From Metridium senile (Eukaryota > Cnidaria > Anthozoa > Actiniaria > Metridiidae): DNA of 64,000 nt. The translations under genes and the position numbers were made by a program. How positions within the stretch are numbered: position 1 is the stretch's first letter; each line of letters opens with the position of its first letter. Shown here one piece after another: positions 25,201 to 40,200 of the stretch. The notes under the pieces were generated by a model. It did no database searches and was not told where the DNA came from. It saw nothing but the letters and a program-made list of their open reading frames with translations. Where the stretch lies: positions 37,198,809 through 37,262,808 of the forward strand of contig OX459095.1 of the NCBI GenBank assembly GCA_949775045.1. Direction: 5' to 3'.

Positions 25201-28200
25201 AGATAAGAAATCTTACTCAATGGAAACTATAACGTCTTTTTGCATCAATAAGAAAATTCATATCGTTTTCAGGTTTAGAACGACTATGTGAGGCTTTATG
25301 TGAAAACTTAAGAATATTTTTTTTGTTGAATTAACTTTATTTCATATTTCTATTTCGAGTGTCCGCTTAAGGGTCAATTGGGATTCTCTTAAGGTGTCCG
25401 CGTCCGCCTAAGAAAATGTCCGCTAAATGGAAAGTGTGAATACAGTGTTTATATGGAAGAAAAAACGGGAAAGCTGTCCGTAACTAGAACTGTCCGCTTA
25501 GTGGAGCGTCCGCTAATGGAGCTTCGACTGTATTAAATATTAATCAATTTTTTGCAGCATAAATTGTTATTTGAATCCAAATCATTGCATTTACTTTAAA
25601 ATGCAACAATTGGTAGTTTCTGTATTTTTGAAGCATTTTTTGAAGCAAAGATCCCCAAACTAAATTGTAAATAAATCAGTTATAACTTTTATTATTTAGA
25701 GGGGTCTTATTTGCTCAACATTGAGCAATTGCCCTAAATGGTAAATAACTATAGTGACATTCTTGCAAAGTTCTTCACAAATTTTATCCTAAAATCCAAG
25801 CAAAAAATTCTCAAAAGGGCCAGATATATTTTGAATGAATAATAAAACAGTTTGGCTCTTGTATGAAGAAAACAGTTTTGCAGATGTTGAAGAGTGTTAT
25901 CCAGATCAGATTTAGCTTTGAAAGATGGCATTGTTGATGTGCTGAGTTTGTGATATCTAGTCAACCTCATAATTATTAGATTGATATTTGATTGAACTCA
26001 ATTATTGAAAACAGTATGAAAGCTTGACACTCTCTTGTGTATGATTGATTGTTGATAGGTCTAATATTGTGATTTCTAGGCACCAGTTACGCATTGGCCA
26101 CTCGCTAACATATCAAATGCAAGAGACTGAGTTTCAGCATGATGAATTGGATAGGTACAACTGGAATTACCTTGACCAGCATATTAGTGGGATACAAGAC
26201 TTTGCTGAAATGGTTGAGGTGAGCATTCTTAAATTTCCTACAAATGAATGTGGATTATTGCAACAAATACTTTTGTGATGTGATATAATGTAATCTGGTA
26301 TTTGATATGGTGAGATGTAATGTGACATGACATTGTGTGATATTGTGTGATGTGCTATAATACTAAAATATGTACACTCAAATATGCGTCTTATATATAT
26401 CATCTAAATGCATCAGTTATCACATTATCACAAGAGATAAGTAGTTGGTTTTGGATTAACTTAAGCCAATCTTTGAAGGTGATTATGTAAAAGAACAAAA
26501 CCTTGTTCATAGTATTACATAAAAGTTTCAGTTATCTTAAAAACTGTGAGCAATTGATTTTTTATGTGTTTGATCTTGAATTCACAAGTTACATTGGTTT
26601 ATACAAGTTGTCTTTGGTTCCAACCCTGTCATTGTAGTGTTTTCTCTGGTGTGCTTGTTTTATAAGTTTCCAAACATTTGAAAACCAACAATTGCGAATA
26701 TTACAATACTTATCACTTATTTTGTAACTTCCAATATCAGTCTCTTCGGTACTGGAAATCAAGATTTTTGCTTTTGCCTCTTCCTAATCGAAAGAAACCT
26801 GCTGCAAAAGAAGATGGAAGTGATGAAGAAAACATTGATGGTATTCTCAAATATTTGGAGATTCTAAATGGAATAAAGGGGGGTAAGGGTCCCAGGAGGC
26901 CCAAGTCTCCTTTGGTAAGTAACAATAATAGTGAAAACATTATGTGAGGGTCCTAAAGGGGGAAGGGGGAAGGGGGGGGGGGGATTCCGAATCCCATTTC
27001 CTAGTTTATATTTGGACCAAATCCCAGTCAAAAATCCCATAATCCTATCAGTTTTGCTCACGTTTTCAATCCCATTCCCATTTTCTATTGTTCTTTTATA
27101 TGTAAATCCAAGTCCCAGTGCATCCAATTCCATTTTCCCAGTCAAAAATAAGGCTAATCCCAGCTCCCATCTACCCCTTCAGGACCCTCTTATGTTGGTC
27201 AGCATTTCTTCTGTTCAGTCTAAACAGATTTCTTCTCCTCAACAAGGATTTAACATACTATGACAGTTTCATCCATATTTTTGAAAAGAAATGACATTCA
27301 AAATATTATCAAAATGATATTGAGATACATTATTTAATAGATAATCACTTCGGCACGCAGCATTCGTGGGTATATTGCAGGCAGCTGAGGGCTACTACGC
27401 CATCAGCTGCCTGCAATATACCCACGAATGCTGCGTTCCCGAAGTGATTATCTAGTATAATTACTATTCAATACCCTGCCCCATTATTCTATCTCTTGCA
27501 CAGTAATCGGCGGTTTCTTGTGTTTTTGAATATAATAACAATAGGCTTACCAAACTTTAATTAGTTATCAGCCAATGAAAATGTATTTACCATTCAGTAG
27601 CCTGCCCCATTATTGTTCTCTTTGTTGCATAATAATCGGTGGTTTCTAGTCTCTTTGAATATAATAACAATAGGCTTACCAAACTCTAATTAGTAATAAT
27701 TTCATTCAATTGATGACATTAAGACTTGTTTTTGTTGCAAGTTTTCCAACGGTTGCCTCAGTAGTATAATGGCTTAAGGCGCGGATACAGCAAAGCAGAA
27801 GATCTCGGTTCGAATCCTGGCGTTAGTACTCAAAGACTTTTTTCGCCAAAAATAGCTTTCTAGTAAATTAATTCTAAGTCTGATCTTTACTAGAATGAAC
27901 ATTATTTGTTATACACACTAAATAGAACATACTGCAATATTTCTAATAATGCAGAGTGCGGACTGCAATATTTCTAATAATGCAGAGTGCGGACTGCAAT
28001 ATTTCTAATAATGCTGAGTGGGGACTGCAACATAACTAGATGTCTTTGCTTTCAGATGCGGGTACCCTGCAATCGGTGATTTAGTGCAGAGAGAGAACAA
28101 TGGGGTAGGGTGGTGAATAGTAATTATATCAAGTCTCCCAGATTAAATATTTGGCCACCTTCTTTGAATGGCTCCAAATTTAGCAATAATTTTGAAGCAG

Positions 28201-31200
28201 CCATCTTTATTTAAGCTTCGAATACCAAATATTGTATCAAAACCCTTAATTTGCTTATCTTTCTTGTTTCGTTTTTACTTGCATGGCTAATTGCTATCAA
28301 AAATAAACTTAGTTGCCAAGAACATTGCACAGTTGTATTTCAAAGTCATGCCCTTTTATGGATTAAAAGCAACAAGATTTCAACCTTTTTTTTAACTTTC
28401 TTAAAATCTGAAATAATGACAACCACTTAAATGTTTATATGTGGCTGTTTACTAGGATAGAAAGGGTATATTTATTCAGCATGACCTCAAAAGCTTATGA
28501 ACAGCAATTGTTTAGGCAATTTCTAATCAATTTTATTTACACAAGTTTACATCAAACTATCAAACTTGCTCAACTCAACTAATACACAATTCTCTGAATT
28601 CGCACATGGCATGTCACGCCCTTTGTGTGACATTATGCGCGATAACAAGGCTACAAGCTAATCATATTCACAAAACAAGTTTTACGTCTAAACAGCAATC
28701 AGATGTGTTGAGTAAAATTGGTTGTATATAATTTTTATTGTTGTAAAAAAAAAAAAAATAGAGGCCAAAATAATGTTTTCATAATTATTTAGAGTTTTTA
28801 ACATCTTTATGTCCACTGTGTGAATAATGGAAAAGAAAATGTGAAATCATCTACAATTGTTAAATATATATATATAACTTGTTTGTGTTTACAGCCTGGC
28901 AAGACAAATATTTTAAAGCAATCTAAATCACAAGAAGGAAAGAAGGACAATGATAAAAATGTACAAAGAACAGGAGACAACAAAACTGACTCAAAAGATG
29001 ATTTTCAACAAACTAAAATAGGTGTGACAAATGTTGATGAGAAGAATGCTGAAACCTCATCCTTGTACAGTTCTGATAGTCAAAGCAACCTTTCATTGGA
29101 TCAGTTGAGGTAGGTAGTTAACTTTAATAAAGTGCAAACACTAAAACCACTGTGTCCAGAATAGAGTCCTTGAATAAGAAATAAAAAATGTGCATGTGTG
29201 CTGTGTCAAGTGATTAGGCATACAGGGATTGGCAGAACACGAGAGAAGAATTTCAGAGAAACTTGCTGCAAAGAGGGCACTTCCTGAGTGTTTTGACATA
29301 ATAATAATAACTTTATTTTCCAACCTTGTAGACTGAAAGTCTAAAATAGATTGGCAGTATAATATAATAGATATATAAAAAAATATGTACAATTATGATA
29401 ATAAAGATCTATGATAAATATATGTGCACTATATAGATATAAAATAATATAAGATATTGTAAGAAACGAAAAATAAATAGATTATATAATATATATAGAG
29501 AGAATGTCAGTTTATGGGTATGATTATATTATTTACTGGTTCGCTGTGATTTCATTGTTATAATGTCTGCTAGCTTTTATTATGAAGGAACTGGCCGTTC
29601 TTTTAGTACGGGTTTGTGGGATTTTAGCTATGCCCCTAGATTGCGATCTTGTGGAATGGAATGCTATGTAATTGCATACAATGCAGTTTTCTGTTTAAAA
29701 CCAAAGCATCAGTTATTTTCTAGAGGGTTTACTTTTGTTATTCCAGTTGATTGATATATGATCTTATCTTACATAGTGATGCCAGCAATGCTGATGATGG
29801 TTTGACTGTTAATTCACCACTTGAAAAGATTGGAGAAGCAATGTTAGATACAGTGTAAGTATTCCTTTTCATTTTAAATCTATAACCATACAAAACATTT
29901 ACACAATATTTCAGTTCTGAATTCTTCATTGCTCAGCCAAAACCTTGATAGCATGTGATATATTATTTTGTATTTAGTACAGCTCATAGCAAGACAAGGA
30001 ATGTAAACACCATCAAACATTACAAATTCCACAGGTTTTATCTCTAATCTAATTTATTTACAATAGTGTCTAAGGCTGTGCAATGCAGAAATCAAAACTG
30101 ATCTATTTTGTTATCATACATTACAATGATTTATCCTCAAAAATCCAGTGGCTACTGAGTGAGGTCATGAGGGCTTCAGGAAGGGAGAATGTAAGGTGAA
30201 AGAAAACCTCCCTTTCTTCTGTACTTTTCTACCCCATCCCCAAGCTCTCACAGGTCCACTAAGCTGTTTTTTAGGCTGTGTTTGATGTGCTGTTGTTACT
30301 TCTTTTATTAGTTTTCTTAATCTAGTTTTGAGTTCCACTTAGGTGCTGCCTTTGGTATTGTTAACAAATTAAAGTTGTTGTTGTTGTTTTAGGAATGGAT
30401 TTCCTTTTATGCCATCTTCAAAAGGTTTACCACCTTTTAGCTTTCTTAGTATAGAATGTGTTTGGTGGATGATGCAGTTTGTAAAGGGACTGACAGAGCC
30501 AACAGAGTGTTTAACACTTACTCAGGTATGTAGACTAATGGAAATATCTGAGGCTTTGAAGAAAACATTCACAAAAATGTTAGATTATACAACAATTGAA
30601 AAATGAACATTTACGTTGTGCTTTTTTATTGCTGTTGTGTGCTTCAAGCATTTTAAATTTAATTTGTTGGAAAATCCACATTTGTATACTATTGTAGAGC
30701 TGAGACTATGTCCATGGAAGAATAGCTTTTATTTAGTGACTATTAATAACTATCCCTAAAGTTGTAATGAGGTATTGTTCCTTTTGTATTTGATGTTTCT
30801 GGTTGACTAAAATAATCCGGGGGGACTCCCTTCAAAAATTGCTCGACAGGCGGTTTTGAAAAAGACCCTAAAAGGTACGCATAAATTAACTCAGATACTG
30901 ATTTCAGACCCTGAAAAGGTATGACCACATTTAAAAAATTTTCAGTAAGTACAATCTTAAGTTCGAAAACTGGCCCTAAAAGGTACGGTGCCAGTTCGAG
31001 ACCCTGTACGTCTTATTTAGAGGGTCTTATTTTCGACCCTAAAAGGTCTATCGAGCACCCCTATCCATTTTCTAAGGGAGTCCCCCCCGGGAAAATAGCA
31101 ATTAAAATTCAATAGTCACTATAGTAAATAAAAACTATTTTTTAGTAGGTAGTTTATTTCTATTTAATGTTTTACTGTGCGATTCGCCGTACCGTAGTCA

Positions 31201-34200
31201 CTTACAAAAACTTTTTGATGAAGTTTTGACATTATTTTAACAAAGTTTCTAAAGTCTCCGCCTGTCGATATAAACTTGTACCTGATTGGTCCATTGAGAT
31301 GAAAATGTCAAAATAATATCAAAAATTCATCAAACGTTTTTGTAAGTGACTATGGTACGGCGAATGGCACAGTAACTTTGTTTCTCCTTTCGTTTTATAT
31401 TTATGTATTGTAATTTCATTTATTATAATGTATTTCAATTATAATTTAATTATTATGTGTGTGAATTAAGTGGTGAACTTGTGAACTAATTAAATGCATT
31501 TTTATATAGAGAATGGTTGATGCAAAAGTTATTCAACATGCTTCGGGAAATCCAAGACAAAATTTTGCTTGTGGTTTTGTTATTTTCTTCATAACCTCTA
31601 AAGATAACTGGAGTACATCAAAAGGTTAGCTTTGAATTATGTTATTAATTCTTGCTAATGGCAAAGTTTTTCCATTCCACTTTTTTCCACCATTCTTTAT
31701 ACTTCATTTTTTGAAAACAATTGTACTCTTGTTTCAAACAGAAAGTACAGTTAGTAAACCAGAAGGCAATTCCTATGCTGCCATGTTACTTGAAGAATCC
31801 CAACTGAAATTCCAAGAGAACTGGTTCGAGGTGTTATTTGACTTTCCCAGTACTGCGCCTGTATTCCTTTCATCTGATGCTGAGATATTGCACTATTATG
31901 ATAACTCAGTTAAAGGACCTTTTACAAAGCGAACAAGAGCAAGAAGCACTACTCAAATGCCTCATCATCAAGGTAAAAAATATTTCTTAAACAAATGATT
32001 AATTCAACAAACAATGTACATGGTCACATGGATTGGTTTTAAATCTAATAAAACACAAGTTCAAAAAATATTTATTTATTATTTTATTAGAGCGCAAATA
32101 CTTAATCTGTGAAATAAAATCTATTTTTTACTGTCTAATAGTTCTTATTTAGTGACTATTATAGTGACTATTTTAGACAAGTAAACCTGTAATGAAGTAT
32201 TGTCTACTTGTATTTGCCTTTTCTTAGACTTGTTCAGGTTGAGTGAGCCACTAAATAAGAACTATTTGTTAGTAAAAATCTTGATTTTATTTCGTGGATT
32301 AAGTGCGCTCTATATTATTTTCTTCATTAGTGTCAGTCAAAAAATAAGTTATCCAAAAATCTCGTGCTTCAGGTTTTCTTAGGGTTTCCGAACTATTGAA
32401 ACAAAACTCATATAGTCTGTGCTTTCAAATGATTTCTCATGTTTAGAAACCCTAATTTTAAAAACACATAATGACACTTTGATTGTGAGCAGAGTTGTGT
32501 GCTAAAATATTCAACTTAGTGAGTGTGAGTGTGAGTCTTCCCAATTAGCCACTGCCTAAATAAATTGAGACATTAAAAAAGTGATTTATTTATTATTTAT
32601 TATATTTTGATTTTGATTGTATCAGGCACTCCCAGTGGGCCGGCTTATAAGACAGTTTATATCAACTGTGACTTACAAAGAAAAAGTGACCGAAATGAGT
32701 ATGCAGTTATTCGATATCATGGCAACTACTCTAATACACATGCATTTGAGCTGGAGGTTCATTGGATAGGAACCACAGGTTCTATTGTCCATGACTTGGT
32801 AAGACTGTCATCATCATTGTATGTGTCATTGTCATCATCGTCATCATTGTTTTGTCATCATTGTCATCATCATCATTGTTTTGTCATTATTGTCATCATC
32901 ATCATTGTTTTGTCATTATTGTCATCATCATCATCATTGTTTTTGTAATCATCAATGTCATCATCATCATTGTTTTTGTCATTATTGTCATCATCATCAT
33001 CATTGTTTTGTAATCATCAATGTCATCATCATTGTTTTGTCATTATTGTCATCATTGTTTTTGTCATTATTGTCATCATCATCATCATTGTTTTTGTAAT
33101 CATCAATGTCATCATCATCATTGTTTTTGTCATTATTGTCATCATCATCATCATTGTTTTGTAATCATCAATGTCATCATCATTGTTTTGTCATTATTGT
33201 CATCATTGTTTTTGTCATTATTGTCATCATCATCATCATTGTTTTTGTAATCATCAATGTCATCATCATCATTGTTTTGTCATTATTGTCATCATCATCA
33301 TTGTTTTGTCATTATTGTCATCATCATCATCATTGTTTTTGTAATCATCAATGTCATCATCATCATTGTTTTTGTCATTATTGTCATCATCATCATCATT
33401 GTTTTGTAATCATCAATGTCATCATCATTGTTTTGTCATTATTGTCATCATTGTTTTTGTCATTATTGTCATCATCATCATCATTGTTTTTGTAATCATC
33501 AATGTCATCATCATCATTGTTTTTGTCATTATTGTCATCATCATCATCATTGTTTTGTAATCATCAATGTCATCATCATTGTTTTGTCATTATTGTCATC
33601 ATTGTTTTTGTCATTATTGTCATCATCATCATCATTGTTTTTGTAATCATCAATGTCATCATCATCATTGTTTTGTCATTATTGTCATCATCATCATTGT
33701 TTTGTCATTATTGTCATCATCATCATCATTGTTTTTGTAATCATCAATGTCATCATCATCATTGTTTTGTCATTATTGTCATCATCATTGTTTTGTCATT
33801 ATTGTCATCATCATCATTGTTTTGTCATTATTGTCATCATCATCATTGTTTTTGTCATTATTGTCATCATCATTGTTTTTGTCATTATTGTCATCATCAT
33901 CATCATTGTTTTTGTAATCATCAATGTCATCATCATCATTGTTTTTGTCATTATTGTCATCATCATCATCATTGTTTTTGTAATCATCAATGTCATCATC
34001 ATCATTGTTTTGTCATTATTGTCATCATCATCATTGTTTCTGTCATTATTGTCATCATCATCATCATTGTTTTTGTAATCATCAATGTCATCATCATCAT
34101 TGTTTTTGTCATTATTGTCATCATCATCATCATTGTTTTTGTAATCATCAATGTCATCATCATCATTGTTTTGTCATTATTGTCATCATCATCATTGTTT

Positions 34201-37200
34201 CTGTCATTATTGTCATCATCATCATCATTGTTTTTGTAATCATCAATGTCATCATCATCATTGTTTTTGTCATTATTGTCATCATCATCATCATTGTTTT
34301 GTAATCATCAATGTCATCATCATTGTTTTGTCATTATTGTCATCATTGTTTTTGTCATTATTGTCATCATCATCATCATTGTTTTTGTAATCATCAATGT
34401 CATCATCATCATTGTTTTGTCATTATTGTCATCATCATCATTGTTTTGTCATTATTGTCATCATCATCATCATTGTTTTTGTAATCATCAATGTCATCAT
34501 CATCATTGTTTTGTCATTATTGTCATCATCATCATTGTTTTTGTAATCATCAATGTCATCATCATCATTGTTTTTGTCATTATTGTCATCATCATCATCA
34601 TTGTTTTTGTAATCATCAATGTCATCATCATCATTGTTTCTGTCATTATTGTCATCATCATCATCATTGTTTTTGTAATCATCAATGTCATCATCATCAT
34701 TGTTTTGTCATTATTGTCATCATCATCATTGTTTCTGTCATTATTGTCATCATCATCATTGTTTTGTCATTATTGTCATCATCATCATTGTTTTTGTAAT
34801 CATCAATGTCATCATCATCATTGTTTTTGTCATTATTGTCATCATCATCATCATTGTTTTTGTAATCATCAATGTCATCATCATCATTGTTTCTGTCATT
34901 ATTGTCATCATCATCATCATTGTTTTTGTAATCATCAATGTCATCATCATCATTGTTTTGTCATTATTGTCATCATCATCATTGTTTCTGTCATTATTGT
35001 CATCATCATCATCATTGTTTTTGTAATCATCAATGTCATCATCATCATTGTTTTGTCATTATTGTCATCATCATCATTGTTTCTGTCATTATTGTCATCA
35101 TCATCATCATTGTTTTTGTAATCATCAATGTCATCATCATCATTGTTTTTGTCATTATTGTCATCATCATCATCATTGTTTTTGTAATCATCAATGTCAT
35201 CATCATCATTGTTTTGTCATTATTGTCATCATCATCATTGTTTCTGTCATTATTGTCATCATCATCATTGTTTTTGTAATCATCAATGTCATCATCATCA
35301 TTGTTTTGTCATTATTGTCATCATCATCATTGTTTTGTCATTATTGTCATCATCATCATCATTGTTTTTGTAATCATCAATGTCATCATCATCATTGTTT
35401 TGTCATTATTGTCATCATCATTGTTTTGTCATTATTGTCATCATCATCATTGTTTTGTCATCAATGTCATCATCATCATTGTTTTGTCATTATTGTCATC
35501 ATCATTGTTTTGTCATTATTGTCATCATCATCATTGTTTTGTCATTATTGTCATCATCATCATCATTGTTTTTGTAATCATCAATGTCATCATCATCATT
35601 GTTTTGTCATTATTGTCATCATCATTGTTTTGTCATCAATGTCATCATCATCATTGTTTTGTCATTATTGTCATCATCATCATTGTTTCTGTCATTATTG
35701 TCATAAACATCATCATTGTTTTTGTAATCATCATTGTCATCATCATCATTTTTTTTGTCATTATTGTCATCATTGTTTTTGTCATTATTGTCATCATCAT
35801 CATCATTGTTTTTGTAATCATCAATGTCATCATCATCATTGTTTTTGTCATTATTGTCATCATCATCATCATTGTTTTGTAATCATCAATGTCATCATCA
35901 TTGTTTTGTCATTATTGTCATCATTGTTTTTGTCATTATTGTCATCATCATCATCATTGTTTTTGTAATCATCAATGTCATCATCATCATTGTTTTGTCA
36001 TTATTGTCATCATCATCATTGTTTTGTCATTATTGTCATCATCATCATCATTGTTTTTGTAATCATCAATGTCATCATCATCATTGTTTTTGTCATTATT
36101 GTCATCATCATCATCATTGTTTTGTAATCATCAATGTCATCATCATTGTTTTGTCATTATTGTCATCATTGTTTTTGTCATTATTGTCATCATCATCATC
36201 ATTGTTTTTGTAATCATCAATGTCATCATCATCATTGTTTTGTCATTATTGTCATCATCATCATTGTTTTGTCATTATTGTCATCATCATCATCATTGTT
36301 TTTGTAATCATCAATGTCATCATCATCATTGTTTTTGTCATTATTGTCATCATCATCATCATTGTTTTGTAATCATCAATGTCATCATCATTGTTTTGTC
36401 ATTATTGTCATCATTGTTTTTGTCATTATTGTCATCATCATCATCATTGTTTTTGTAATCATCAATGTCATCATCATCATTGTTTTTGTCATTATTGTCA
36501 TCATCATCATCATTGTTTTGTAATCATCAATGTCATCATCATTGTTTTGTCATTATTGTCATCATTGTTTTTGTCATTATTGTCATCATCATCATCATTG
36601 TTTTTGTAATCATCAATGTCATCATCATCATTGTTTTGTCATTATTGTCATCATCATCATTGTTTTGTCATTATTGTCATCATCATTGTTTTGTCATTAT
36701 TGTCATCATCATCATTGTTTTGTCATTATTGTCATCATCATCATTGTTTTTGTCATTATTGTCATCATCATTGTTTTTGTCATTATTGTCATCATCATCA
36801 TCATTGTTTTTGTAATCATCAATGTCATCATCATCATTGTTTTTGTCATTATTGTCATCATCATCATCATTGTTTTTGTAATCATCAATGTCATCATCAT
36901 CATTGTTTTGTCATTATTGTCATCATCATCATTGTTTCTGTCATTATTGTCATCATCATCATCATTGTTTTTGTAATCATCAATGTCATCATCATCATTG
37001 TTTTTGTCATTATTGTCATCATCATCATCATTGTTTTTGTAATCATCAATGTCATCATCATCATTGTTTTGTCATTATTGTCATCATCATCATTGTTTCT
37101 GTCATTATTGTCATCATCATCATCATTGTTTTTGTAATCATCAATGTCATCATCATCATTGTTTTTGTCATTATTGTCATCATCATCATCATTGTTTTGT

Positions 37201-40200
37201 AATCATCAATGTCATCATCATTGTTTTGTCATTATTGTCATCATTGTTTTTGTCATTATTGTCATCATCATCATCATTGTTTTTGTAATCATCAATGTCA
37301 TCATCATCATTGTTTTGTCATTATTGTCATCATCATCATTGTTTTGTCATTATTGTCATCATCATCATCATTGTTTTTGTAATCATCAATGTCATCATCA
37401 TCATTGTTTTGTCATTATTGTCATCATCATCATTGTTTTTGTAATCATCAATGTCATCATCATCATTGTTTTTGTCATTATTGTCATCATCATCATCATT
37501 GTTTTTGTAATCATCAATGTCATCATCATCATTGTTTCTGTCATTATTGTCATCATCATCATCATTGTTTTTGTAATCATCAATGTCATCATCATCATTG
37601 TTTTGTCATTATTGTCATCATCATCATTGTTTCTGTCATTATTGTCATCATCATCATTGTTTTGTCATTATTGTCATCATCATCATTGTTTTTGTAATCA
37701 TCAATGTCATCATCATCATTGTTTTTGTCATTATTGTCATCATCATCATCATTGTTTTTGTAATCATCAATGTCATCATCATCATTGTTTCTGTCATTAT
37801 TGTCATCATCATCATCATTGTTTTTGTAATCATCAATGTCATCATCATCATTGTTTTGTCATTATTGTCATCATCATCATTGTTTCTGTCATTATTGTCA
37901 TCATCATCATCATTGTTTTTGTAATCATCAATGTCATCATCATCATTGTTTTGTCATTATTGTCATCATCATCATTGTTTCTGTCATTATTGTCATCATC
38001 ATCATCATTGTTTTTGTAATCATCAATGTCATCATCATCATTGTTTTTGTCATTATTGTCATCATCATCATCATTGTTTTTGTAATCATCAATGTCATCA
38101 TCATCATTGTTTTGTCATTATTGTCATCATCATCATTGTTTCTGTCATTATTGTCATCATCATCATTGTTTTTGTAATCATCAATGTCATCATCATCATT
38201 GTTTTGTCATTATTGTCATCATCATCATTGTTTTGTCATTATTGTCATCATCATCATCATTGTTTTTGTAATCATCAATGTCATCATCATCATTGTTTTG
38301 TCATTATTGTCATCATCATTGTTTTGTCATTATTGTCATCATCATCATTGTTTTGTCATCAATGTCATCATCATCATTGTTTTGTCATTATTGTCATCAT
38401 CATTGTTTTGTCATTATTGTCATCATCATCATTGTTTTGTCATTATTGTCATCATCATCATCATTGTTTTTGTAATCATCAATGTCATCATCATCATTGT
38501 TTTGTCATTATTGTCATCATCATTGTTTTGTCATCAATGTCATCATCATCATTGTTTTGTCATTATTGTCATCATCATCATTGTTTCTGTCATTATTGTC
38601 ATAAACATCATCATTGTTTTTGTAATCATCATTGTCATCATCATCATTTTTTTTGTCATTATTGTCATCATTGTTTTTGTCATTATTGTCATCATCATCA
38701 TCATTGTTTTTGTAATCATCAATGTCATCATCATCATTGTTTTTGTCATTATTGTCATCATCATCATCATTGTTTTGTAATCATCAATGTCATCATCATT
38801 GTTTTGTCATTATTGTCATCATTGTTTTTGTCATTATTGTCATCATCATCATCATTGTTTTTGTAATCATCAATGTCATCATCATCATTGTTTTGTCATT
38901 ATTGTCATCATCATCATTGTTTTGTCATTATTGTCATCATCATCATCATTGTTTTTGTAATCATCAATGTCATCATCATCATTGTTTTTGTCATTATTGT
39001 CATCATCATCATCATTGTTTTGTAATCATCAATGTCATCATCATTGTTTTGTCATTATTGTCATCATTGTTTTTGTCATTATTGTCATCATCATCATCAT
39101 TGTTTTTGTAATCATCAATGTCATCATCATCATTGTTTTTGTCATTATTGTCATCATCATCATCATTGTTTTGTAATCATCAATGTCATCATCATTGTTT
39201 TGTCATTATTGTCATCATTGTTTTTGTCATTATTGTCATCATCATCATCATTGTTTTTGTAATCATCAATGTCATCATCATCATTGTTTTGTCATTATTG
39301 TCATCATCATCATTGTTTTGTCATTATTGTCATCATCATCATCATTGTTTTTGTAATCATCAATGTCATCATCATCATTGTTTTTGTCATTATTGTCATC
39401 ATCATCATCATTGTTTTGTAATCATCAATGTCATCATCATTGTTTTGTCATTATTGTCATCATTGTTTTTGTCATTATTGTCATCATCATCATCATTGTT
39501 TTTGTAATCATCAATGTCATCATCATCATTGTTTTGTCATTATTGTCATCATCATCATTGTTTTGTCATTATTGTCATCATCATCATCATTGTTTTTGTA
39601 ATCATCAATGTCATCATCATCATTGTTTTGTCATTATTGTCATCATCATTGTTTTGTCATTATTGTCATCATCATCATTGTTTTGTCATTATTGTCATCA
39701 TCATCATTGTTTTTGTCATTATTGTCATCATCATTGTTTTTGTCATTATTGTCATCATCATCATCATTGTTTTTGTAATCATCAATGTCATCATCATCAT
39801 TGTTTTTGTCATTATTGTCATCATCATCATCATTGTTTTTGTAATCATCAATGTCATCATCATCATTGTTTTGTCATTATTGTCATCATCATCATTGTTT
39901 CTGTCATTATTGTCATCATCATCATCATTGTTTTTGTAATCATCAATGTCATCATCATCATTGTTTTTGTCATTATTGTCATCATCATCATCATTGTTTT
40001 TGTAATCATCAATGTCATCATCATCATTGTTTTGTCATTATTGTCATCATCATCATTGTTTCTGTCATTATTGTCATCATCATCATCATTGTTTTTGTAA
40101 TCATCAATGTCATCATCATCATTGTTTTTGTCATTATTGTCATCATCATCATCATTGTTTTGTAATCATCAATGTCATCATCATTGTTTTGTCATTATTG

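Noticed and set aside
27748..27830. Functional tRNA gene
   Set aside because: The acceptor and anticodon arms do not pair properly, and similarity to the copy at 50537 extends past the tRNA-like part.
29281..29500. Antisense LINE 3' tail suggested by ATAATAATAATAACTTTATTT
   Set aside because: Only the simple tail is visible and no coding remnant follows, so it could be an ordinary AT-rich microsatellite.
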